NCBI GenBank assembly: GCA_033439685.1
Contig: JAUEDM010000002.1
Location: forward strand, 4,154,001 to 4,218,000
From: Apodospora peruviana
Taxonomy: Eukaryota > Ascomycota > Sordariomycetes > Sordariales > Lasiosphaeriaceae
Direction: 5' to 3'
Length of the DNA stretch: 64,000 nt
The position numbers were made by a program, and so were the translations under genes. Below the pieces are notes generated by a model. It was not told the DNA's origin. It saw nothing but the letters and a program-made list of their open reading frames with translations, and did not search any database. Below are positions 33,031 to 41,882 of the stretch, one piece after another; position 1 is the stretch's first letter; the number at the start of each line of letters is the position of its first letter.

Positions 33031-33131
33031 TACTCGTCAGGGCTGAAAACGCCGTCTGACTAGAAGTGTGCCGTTCCAAGTCTAACACTTCTAGTCGGTG
33101 AGTCAGACGGCGTTTTCAGCCCTGACGAGTA
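33031..33131. repeat. Long foldback (inverted repeat, 39-nt arms)
   Basis: Left arm 33031-33069 is perfectly complementary to right arm 33085-33131 once an 8-nt insert (GGTGAGTC, 33097-33104) is bulged out of the right arm. The loop is 15 nt. The outer ends read TACTCGTCAGGGCTG and CAGCCCTGACGAGTA. No target-site duplication flanks it. It ends 40 nt before the kinase start and 9 nt before an upstream ATG. It may be a small foldback element or a transcript hairpin. Confidence 0.9.
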
Positions 33132-33140
33132 ACCCGCAGC

Positions 33141-33344
33141 ATGGCTAGGACAAAAACAACCCAAGTTGATCATGGAGAACAATTCAGCACCGCGCGGCCC
33201 AGCCGAAACCCCCCAGCGTGGAGACCCCCTAACAAGAGAGCTTCCTACCGCAGAGGCAGAAGTGTACGGCGACGACGTTCTCCTGGAGGAAGAAACGCTC
33301 CCCTGGTTCGACCCTCGGAAGTGGTATCCTGTCCGACTTGGTGA
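33141..33344 (+). promoter_or_regulatory. Upstream ORF overlapping the kinase start
   Basis: ATG 33141 opens a 67-codon Arg/Pro-rich frame (starts MARTKTTQVDHGEQF) that overlaps the kinase start (33172) in a different frame. Together with the preceding foldback it would hinder translation of the kinase if both lie in the mRNA. Confidence 0.4.
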
Positions 33345-34727
33345 AGTTATTATTTCCCGATATCAAGTTCTTGTGAAGTTGGGTTTCGGGTCTGTATCGA
33401 CCGTCTGGTTATGTCGAGACCTCAGGTATGAAATGCACGTACTACAACATCAATGGAAGGAAGACGACCAACCATGATATTTTCATTGTGCCGTCAAAGA
33501 AAACACACCTTTGTGGCCCTCAAGGTGTACGAGCCAGGACATAGACAGGCAGCCAATGAGACGCTTGTTTTTGACCACCTCAAATCTGTGGCCAAGATCG
33601 CTGAACACCGAGACCGCAAACTCATCCGGGCCCTGCTCCACTCCTTCCAGATTGACGGCCCCGTTGGACAGCACGTCTATTTGGTATACGAGCCGTTGTG
33701 CATGTCCCTTGAAGATGTTCGTCTCGTGGCCGACGGTCAGCTACCGATAAACGTCATGACGTCGTTCATTCACTTCATCCTTCGGGGTCTGATTTATCTA
33801 CATGAAGTTGCAAAAGTCGTTCACACAGGTAAGAGGACTCGGTAAACACCGATTTACCAGTAGACAAGGTCGAGTTAACGAGGTTTCCGCCTCTAGATAT
33901 CCAGGCAGGCAACTTCATGCTTGGCACAGATGCGACAGGGGTCTGGGATGAACTCGTCCAAGAGGAATGGGGAGACCCGGCTCCCCGAAAGGTCACCCAA
34001 ACCGGTAACTATATCTACGGGCCCAGGTCACCCGACATACCCGACGACGGAATCCCCATCATCTGTGACCTTGGAGATGCACACTTTGGGGATGGTCCCT
34101 TCACCACCGAAGTCATGCCGGATCTGTTCCGCGCTCCTGAGATCATCTTGCATATTCCCTCGACCGAGAAGATTGATATTTGGGGCTTTGGGACTCATGG
34201 TAAGTGCAGACGTACAGGGAATTCTGAAATCGAGATACCATGGTGCTTACTAACCGGCATCACTTGTCAACAGATATGGCACCTCTTGGAAGGCGAGTCC
34301 CTCTTCAGACGGCGCTTACCCAGCCGAGAAGCCAGCAGAGGGATTCCACATAGCGAGGATGGTTTCCCTCCTCGGCAACCCGCCCAAGGACCTTCTATCG
34401 AGAAGTAAGGACTCGCCCGACTTCTTTGACGAGGATGGTACGTACCACCCAACCTCGAACACTTGGCGCGACCGGCTAAAAACAAGGAAAACAGGAAACC
34501 TCTTTACGGGTCGAAAAGACCTGGATAACAGTGAGATAACCGACTACCGGTCGTTGGAGGAAGGGGCAAAAGTGCTACAAGGGGGAGAAAAGAACATGTT
34601 TCTTGCATTCATACGCAAGATGTTGCAATGGAGACCAGAAGATCGGCCGACGGCTCGTGAGTTGATGAATGACCCTTGGCTGGACCTGGACACTTTGATT
34701 AACAAAGACAGCTCGGATTTGGAGTAG
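33172..34727 (+). CDS. SRPK-like protein kinase with disturbed frame
   Basis: Exons 33172-33425, 33500-33828, 33897-34199 and 34309-34437, 34495-34727 give 415 residues. Kinase marks: glycine loop LGFGSVSTVWL, VALKVYE lysine, catalytic HTDIQAGN (HTD for HRD, as in SRPK relatives), DLGDAHF for DFG, FRAPEIIL and DIWGFGT. Between 34200 and 34308 the expected IWHLLEGESLF segment is present but out of frame with both neighbours: entering it needs one base less (ACTCATG) and leaving it one more shift (CTTCAGAC). Splicing to the good acceptor CTCTTCAG at 34308 keeps the frame but drops this helix. So the gene is a skipping isoform, a recent pseudogene, or carries two indel errors. Start at 33172 fits the frame; the substrate is unknown. 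Confidence 0.7.
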
Positions 34728-35414
34728 GGATGGATCGAATGACCTGTTGACATATTACCGGGTTAGATTTAATATACCTTATTCGTTTTACTCGGTGGGA
34801 GCATGCTGTGGTTGTGGTTCCGGTCCGGCTCCGAATCCGAGGTTTCCGAGTCGGATGCGATTACGGATACTTGTGCCACTTCGTATCTGGCCGGCCCCGG
34901 AGTTTTTCATCGGCCCAAAACCCGGCGACTTTGTCTTGGCATCTCCGTCTTCACCGGACGCCGGAACAGCATCCGATTGCTTGGAGAACCAACATGGTTT
35001 GGTTTGGGCCAATTGTGTCTCGAGTTAACCAACAATCCCCTGTTCCCTTCGGTTGACTGCATCGAGCTTGTGCCCTCCAGGCTTAGCGGACCAGGCCCGC
35101 CCATGCAACATGATTAGACCGCATTTGACGTCTCGGCGTATTCCCCTGTAAGCCGAGATAAAGCTTTGCTTTTTTCCTCGTGCATATGGATTACAAGGCT
35201 TTTTTTTTTTTTTTGAATGTCGAATTATGTCAAATCTGCCATCTTGTGAGCTGTTGTGTGTGTTTCCCCCCCTCCCCCCCCGGCAGCACCAGCTTTCGAC
35301 GCACATTTCTTTGTTTACCCCTCGTTGACCTTGCTCAGCTCCCATCACCTGATAATCCTGTTTCACAAACAGATTTCCAATTTTCAACATTGTAATCACC
35401 ACAGGCTGATAACT
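34728..35414. other. Intergenic, about 690 nt
   Basis: Holds a low-complexity GGTCCGGCTCCGAATCCGAGG-like patch at 34815-34860, and a T15-type run near 35200. No gene seen. Confidence 0.5.
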
Positions 35415-37009
35415 ATGGCTTCTCAGGTTAAAGGCAGCGAGCCGGTGGAAGTCAAAGATGTGGCCGAGGAGGAAGAAGTCAAGGGTCCGGTCCCGAGCCA
35501 TATCCCCATGGCGCAGAGGGTCTCTCTAGAGTCATGGGGTACCGGCAGCATGCCGGACATGCCAGATATCGACGACGATTTGGGGGTAGGGGCATTTTTT
35601 CAACACCGGACCTGTTCCATTACAAGCTAATGTCAAGTAATCACACGAGTAGGTCGTGTACGAGACCGACGCCAGCAGTGCCAAGTAGGTGATCGATCCA
35701 CATCCACGTTTCTTTGACCGCCACAACACGATGACTGACCATTTGATAAACGTTCAGGTTCTCGACAATCTCGCTTCAATCGAGCATTTATCATTATGTT
35801 GAGGAGAACGGAAGAACCTATCACCGGTTCAGGGAAGGAAGTAAGCAGCACCCCTTTCCGCCCCCCCTCCCCTGAATGCGTTCCAAATTCATTCCGACTC
35901 AAAATTTGCACAGAATATCCTTTGCCCAACGACCAGGTATGTTCTTGCCATTGATAGATGCTACTCAAAGGCTCTGACACGGCATACTACAGCAAGAACA
36001 AGACCGGCTAGGTGAGTCTCACCAAGCTACTGACGGCTGATCTCGGGTAGGTGGCTGACTTGAACCATAGACCTCCAACATGCCTTGTTCGTCATCACGA
36101 CACACGGCAAGCTCTTTCTTGCGCCGATCGGGGACAGTCCACAGAACGTTCTAGACATTGCCACAGGTCTGTTGACCCCAATGTCCATGATGCGGTAAAG
36201 ACAGATTTGCAACTGACACTTGACATGCAGGGACCGGTGTCTGGGCCATTGAAATGGGCATGTAGAAACCCCCACCCCAGAAATGAATCGAAAAGGGAGG
36301 CTAACGGGAGGCAAAAACAGCACAACAATTCCCAGACGCCCAGGTCACCGGGACAGACCTCAGTCCCATCCAGCCTCAATAGTAAGCCAGCCAACCTCAC
36401 CAAAACCATGTTACCATGGCTAATCGTTTGTTTGACAAAAGCGTCCCGCCAAACTGCCAGTTCGAGATCGACGACGCGGAAGACGAATGGGCGTTCAGCA
36501 CCAAATTCGACTACATACACGGGCGCGCGCTGCTCTCCTGCTTCAAGGACCCATCCTTCGTGATCAAGCAGGCGTTTAACGCGCTCGCGCCTGGCGGCTA
36601 CCTCGAGTACCAGGACGGGTACTTTCCGATGGAGTTCGCGACACCGCCTCCCGAAAACTGTGTGCTGGCGAAATGGAACGAGCTGCTGATCGCCGGCGCG
36701 GCGGCATCGGGCCGCGCGTGGACCAACACGCGCCATTACAAGCGCTGGTTTGAGGAGGCTGGGCTCGTGGATGTTGTTCAGCGCCACTTCTACTGGCCTG
36801 TTAATCCGTGGGCCAAGGGTAAGTACTACAAGACCATTGGCGGGTATTGTCAGGAGGATTTGTTGAGGGCTGCCGAGGGGATGTCATTGAAAGTCATTGG
36901 GAACTTGGGGTGGACGCCGGATGCGATTAGGGAGTTTTTGGTCGGGGTGAAGAGGGATTTGAAGGATACGAAGATTCATCTTTATGTGAAGATGTAAGTG
37001 CTTTTTTTT

Positions 37010-37040
<31 letters not shown>

Positions 37041-37145
37041 GTTCGCGTTTCTTGTTTAGTGGAATAGGGGGAAAGGGTGAAGTTGCTAATCATGGCTGTT
37101 GATAGTGCGTTTGTGTATGGACGAAAGCCGCCTGCTGAGGCGTAG
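35415..37145 (+). CDS. LaeA-like (TAM-type) SAM-dependent methyltransferase
   Basis: Ten exons: 35415-35585, 35653-35684, 35758-35840, 35914-35936, 35993-36011, 36071-36166, 36231-36257, 36321-36381, 36442-36993, 37106-37145; 367 residues, all phases agree. Hallmarks in order: YHYVEENGRTYHRF, DRLDLQHALFVIT, motif I VLDIATGTGVWAIEMAQQFP, VTGTDLSPIQPQYVPPNC, EDEWAFSTKFDYIHGRAL, LAPGGYLEYQDGY. Two exons are only 23 and 19 nt. The seventh intron is a GC-AG intron (donor GCATGT at 36258): no GT donor keeps the frame. Relatives include the velvet partner LaeA and many methyltransferases of secondary-metabolite loci; the substrate here is not known. The last intron (36994-37105) contains long T runs. 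Confidence 0.9.
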
Positions 37146-38695
37146 ATACAGGCTGATATTGAGGCAAGCTTAAAGCAGAAAGGAGGATACCGATAGAGGT
37201 GGACGACGAGGACGTGGAGATTCAGAAGCCAAGTTTTTTTTTCTCGGACAGGCTTGGCAAGTGTTTTTTTCTGGTATTCTGGAGTCCGGCTGTTCTCGGA
37301 TAAAGTATGAAGTGAGTTGGGCTAGAACTTCATACCAGGTGATCGTCATTGAAGCCGCGGTCTAATTGCGAAAAAATTGTCTGGCAACTCGAGGGCCTCC
37401 CAACTCTGTTCCTCAAGTGTTGCATGAGATGAGAAATATGCCACGCCCCAGACCTGGCGACCAGACGTGCCGCAGGTGTTCTCCCCACAAAAGGAGGCTG
37501 ACCCGTATGCCTGTTCTCGTTAGCCTCGGTGGGTTTTTAAGATAGGAATCCAAATTACACAATGGTTTGTGCCTTTTCCATGCTTTTGGGTGATGGTCAG
37601 ACGCTCGGGAGCTCCCGAGCGGTCCTGCAGCTCTTCAAGATTAAGCGCCTCACGTAAGACACTGCCCTGGCGCTGATCCCCAGGTGTGAAGAAGGATTTA
37701 CTGTCTGTGCCGTATCTATATACGCATGCGCGAATCCCCGTCTACACCTCGTCCCGCGTTCGTGCGTCCCTCATACATGAGATGATGACAGGCAATTTCA
37801 ATGATGCCAAGAGAGGGTCCAGCGTGCCCGTGAGAGACTTGCAGACGGTCCGGTCCCAACAGCCCGGTTCATCTCTTGATCTAGGGGTCCTGAGAGGGGT
37901 CCTGCGATGACATGGAGTAAGATCAGTAATCGGACAGATCCACAGCGAGGTAATTTGCCCCTTCCAAACGAACATAAAGACTGACGTCAAGTAGATTTGT
38001 TTTCATTGGGGCTCCGCCATGCGATAAACATCTTCCAGCCCCAATAGGTTTGGGGGTCTTTGTTTACGAGCTGACCATTCAGGCAGCAGAATTACCGTCG
38101 CTCCACCGTTTGGCACTTTGTCTTGGCAGGAGTTGAAGGCAATCAAAGACAAAAACCGTTCCGGGGTAGAGTCGTAAAGCAGATCGGAAAGTGGATACCA
38201 TCCCCTTCAGCCCTGGCGAGAAAGGGGAATAGCTTCGCGGCGTACCCATGTTTTTGGGTCAACCCTGATTGGCCGAGCTTGTTGTTTCGTGGTTCGAAAG
38301 CCCCCTACACGCTTACACGCCACTATACGGGAGCTTTGTCAGGCTCGAGGTGGGAAATTTGATGATGGATTTTGGGTATTTTGCTGTTCGTGGTCTAACC
38401 TCATGTGTGTTCGTCGGGGGTTTCACGACGGTCAATATTTTGCGTTCAGCCGAGAGTGAAAATGCCCCTGGGCACTGCTTGCCTGGGAGCGACCCATAAA
38501 TCGTAACATGAGAGAAGATCCTTGATGACGATGAACAGCCCCCTGACAACTCTCCCAACTCAGGGGAATACATAAGGTTACACCTTCCGCTCCGCGAGTC
38601 TAGGGTCTTTCGAACTCTTCAACCAAGTTCTCTCAACTCTCTTTACCACCCACAGTTCGCTACGTACCAACCACACTCTTTTAAATTCTTTCATT
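37146..38695. other. Intergenic, about 1.5 kb
   Basis: No supported gene. Contains the 20-bp palindrome described separately and T-rich patches near 37230 and 37270. Confidence 0.5.
37602..37621. promoter_or_regulatory. Perfect 20-bp palindrome
   Basis: CGCTCGGGAGCTCCCGAGCG reads the same on both strands with no mismatch. It lies 1.1 kb upstream of the small secreted protein gene and 460 nt after the methyltransferase. Contains CTCGGGAG halves; could be a dimeric regulator site or a chance hairpin. Confidence 0.4.
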
Positions 38696-39309
38696 ATGAA
38701 GACCTCCATAATTGCTGTCGCCATTGCGGCCCTGACCAGCTTTGTCTCGGCCGCTCCTGCTGTCGAGGCCGCCGGGTATGTCGTCCTCACACCATAGAGT
38801 CACTCGGTTGCGCTCCACAATGACGATTTGAACGCAAAACTAACGAGCTTAACACTGTTCACCAGGCTGGCCAAGCGCGGTACCACCCACTTCTTCGTTT
38901 GCACCAACGAGAAATGGGGTGGCGAGTGCGAGAACCTGACCGTCACCACCGGAAAGTGCAGTACGTAACTGGCCTCCTTGCGCAATTTGATATCGACTGG
39001 ATATGTGGGGCTAATGAGATAACCACCTACTCATCAGCCAACCTGTCTTCGAAATTTTTGAAGAAGATCAGCTCCTTGGGTCCCGATGCCGGCACTTCTT
39101 GCACCATGTTCGAGTTAGTGTCCCACCTACTACCGGCCCCATTCACTGTTGAGCCTTGATTACTTACCATTTTGCCTTCTCTTGTTTGAAACAGAAACCT
39201 GAACTGCGACCAGGCCTCGGAGAAGATCTACGTCAACTACCCCGGCCACGATAAGCTCTCCGGACACCAGTGGGACAACAGAGGCAGCTCTTATATCTGC
39301 ACCAACTAA
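38696..39309 (+). CDS. Small secreted six-cysteine protein (effector-like)
   Basis: Exons 38696-38775, 38866-38960, 39038-39113 and 39195-39309 encode 121 residues. Signal peptide MKTSIIAVAIAALTSFVSA, then a short propeptide ending LAKR, a Kex2-type site, then a mature domain of about 90 residues starting GTTHFFVC. Six cysteines (FVC, GEC, GKC, TSC, LNC, YIC) could give three disulphides, with a repeated NL after C (GECENL, KCTNL). The end NRGSSYICTN is Cys-anchored. No catalytic motif seen. Size, signal, KR site and cysteine count fit candidate fungal effectors or antimicrobial peptides; neither is shown. All introns are 73-90 nt. Confidence 0.85.
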
Positions 39310-39980
39310 GTCTGAGGCCTTGAGATGTAATATATGCATGGTAGATGTGCATAGGCTTATTATTATTGGCTCCTTGTCATTCGTCCATGTCCAGTCTATG
39401 TACACGCAAGCCAGCTCATGTTGTGTCTGAGATAATAGTCATTGGATGATTCCCATATGGGGTTACAGCTAGTCTATGTATAGTCGATCGATTGTAAAAA
39501 TGCCGGCCGGCATGAGGTCGTGGCATTATTATCTAGACTTAATAGTAATTTACCTAATTATATCGCAACTACCACCCAATCCAGATGTCCTCGTCTTTGG
39601 CTTGATTGGTGTGCCGCGCAATGTGCTGGGTCTCCGAGGGCGGGGAACTTGCAGGTAGCTGCAGTCGGGACAGGCCTCGCAAGTGGTGATATCCAGTCTC
39701 TATCTATCAAAGCTAACCGAACTAAGCTTGCATTAGGAATCCCGCGGAGTCTTGGCCGGGCGTTGCATAACATTCTGGGAGAAGAGGGTGTGTATGACGG
39801 AGAGAATCTAGACAGAACGCACGCAGGGTCTCTATCTGTCCGCGCCCTTTATATTTCGGCCAGCTCCAGTCTGTCCCTATGCCTGGAACTTGATAGCCCC
39901 TTCTTGTCCCTCCGCACTGCTCATTGTCCCAACTGCATCTATCCTAATTGTCAAGTCACACAAAGATCGATATTATCACC
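39310..39980. other. Intergenic, promoter of the P450
   Basis: About 670 nt with no gene. TATA-like TTTATATTTCGG near 39849 is 130 nt before the P450 start. Confidence 0.45.
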
Positions 39981-41733
39981 ATGCCCAACAACCTGAGCAT
40001 TGCGGCTCTGTGGGCATGGGCTACCGCCCTGCTGGTCGTGTGGTACGTCGTAACCGCAACAGCAGCATGGTACCGGCTCCGCCACATCCCCGGCCCGTGG
40101 CTCGCGCGCTTCTCCTATCTGTGGAAGTTCTACACCATCCTGAGCGGCAAGACGTCGGAGAACTTCATCGACCTCAACAGGTACAACAGCGGCACGCTCG
40201 TGATCACGGCGCCCGACTACCTCGTCACGTCTGACCCCAACGTGCTGCGCAAGACCATGGCGTCGCGGAGCGTCTACACCCGCGACGGCTGGTACCTGGC
40301 CACCAAGTTCCGCCCGGACCAGGAGAACATGGCCAGCACGCTCGACACGGCCGCGCACGATCTTCTGAAGGCCAAGACGGCCAGTGGGTACAGCGGCCGT
40401 GAGATCGGCAGCGAGCTCGAGGCCGTCATCGACTCGCAGATCCTGCGCTTTGTGGACCTGATCCGCCGCAAGTATCTCTCGAAACAGGACCGGCTAAACG
40501 CTGTCGACTTTGCGCCCATCTCGAGGTACTTCACCATGGACGTGATCACCCGTCTCTTGTTTGGTGAGCCCTTTGGGCACCTGGACGAGGGCATGGATGT
40601 GGTCGGCTGGATTGGGGCGATGGATTCCATGTTGCCTGTTTTGACGGTTTGCATGGAGATGCCGCTTATCCGCGGGCTTTTCTTTTCGAAGTTTGGGTTG
40701 GGGCTGTTTGGGCCCAAGCCGACGGATAACCATGGCTTGGGCAGAGTCATGGGTGTCGTCAACGAGCTCATCCGCCAGCGCTTCGAGAGTGATACGAAAG
40801 GGACGACGAAGGATATGATGGTAGGCAGTCAAATCATTCCCTATCATTCATTGGGGGCTGACCGAATACACCGCAACTAGGGTGGGTTCATACGAAACGG
40901 AATGACCAGACACGAGTGCGAAGGAGAAGCCATGATCGCCATCGTCGCCGGCTCCGACACGACGGCAGGGTCCATCCGAGCAACTTTGCTCTGCCTCATG
41001 GCGAACCCGCGTGTCTATGCTCGACTGAAGCGCGAGATCAAGCAGGCCGTGGAGCAGGGCGTGTCGAACCCTATCACCAACGACCAAGCTGCCAAGCTGC
41101 CCTATCTCCAGGTATTTTGCGCTTCTAAATTACCCCATGCCATGGGTGACTCCACTTGAGCATCTAACGTTTGTTCTGTCCAGGCCGTGATTTGGGAAGG
41201 CTTCCGCTTCGCCAACCCCATCAGCTTCGGACACCCGAAGGTCGTTCCGCCTGGAGGCGACGAGTTCAACGGCATCTTCGTCCCAGCCGGCACGCGCATC
41301 GGTCATAACACGCTTGGCCTAACGCGCAACGAGAAGGTCTTTGGCAAGGACGTCAACATCTTCCGGCCGGAGCGCTTCCTCGAGTGCGCCGAGGACGAAA
41401 AGACGGAAAGGATGCGGGCGCTCGATATCGTGTTTGGCGGAGGCCGCTGGACGTGCGCCGGGAGAAACGTCGCGCTCGTGGAGCTGAACAAGATCTTTTT
41501 CGAGGTGAGTTCTTGGTGGAGGATTTGACGTTGGGGGGTTTGATGACGACGACGACACGCACAGTGGAAGAAAGAACTGACTGACATGGCATGGTAATAC
41601 GCTGTAGTTGCTACGGGCGTTTGACTTCCAGGCGGTCAACCCCTACAAGCCGGTCGAGGAATTTGTCTATGTTGCTAGGCAGCACAGGAACATGTGGGTG
41701 CGGATCAGTGAGGCAGATTGGGAGCGCGTGTAG
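39981..41733 (+). CDS. Cytochrome P450, pisatin demethylase-like
   Basis: Exons 39981-40820, 40881-41111, 41184-41504 and 41608-41733, all phase 0, encode 505 residues. A membrane anchor lies near the N-terminus (AALWAWATALLVVWYVVTATAA), followed by a Pro-rich hinge (RHIPGPWLARF). I-helix oxygen-binding AGSDTT at 303-308, ExxR as E362-R365 (EGFR), and the heme loop FGGGRWTCAG with ligand Cys448. The pattern FGHPKVVPPGGDEFNG, with VPAGTRIGHNTL, is typical of fungal CYP57-like pisatin demethylases and benzoate-type relatives. The substrate cannot be told from sequence. It lies about 670 nt from the secreted protein gene and about 2.8 kb from the methyltransferase, all on the same strand. Confidence 0.92.
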
Positions 41734-41808
41734 GCAGTGGCAGTTGGGAGATGGCTGACGAGCGGTAGCCGCTGAGAGAGAAGAGAGAGCTGAGTGTTCC
41801 CACGATTC

Positions 41809-41882
41809 CGGATCGCCGAGGCAGATGGGGAGCATGTGTAAGTGGCAGCAGTGGCAGCAGTGGCAGTGGCAGTGGCAGTGAG
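41809..41882 (+). repeat. Imperfect copy of the P450 3' end plus GTGGCA microsatellite
   Basis: CGGATCGCCGAGGCAGATGG resembles the P450 last codons (CGGATCAGTGAGGCAGATTG, 41701-41720), followed by a diverged GAGCATGTGTAA where the gene has GAGCGCGTGTAG. A GTGGCAG repeat (about 41840-41882) follows, as it does, shorter, after the real stop. Likely a small tandem duplication. Confidence 0.6.

Noticed and set aside
34800..34960. Possible transposon terminal sequence (CCGGCTCCGAATCCGAGG-like)
   Set aside because: Low-complexity similarity only; no terminal inverted repeat or target duplication could be found.
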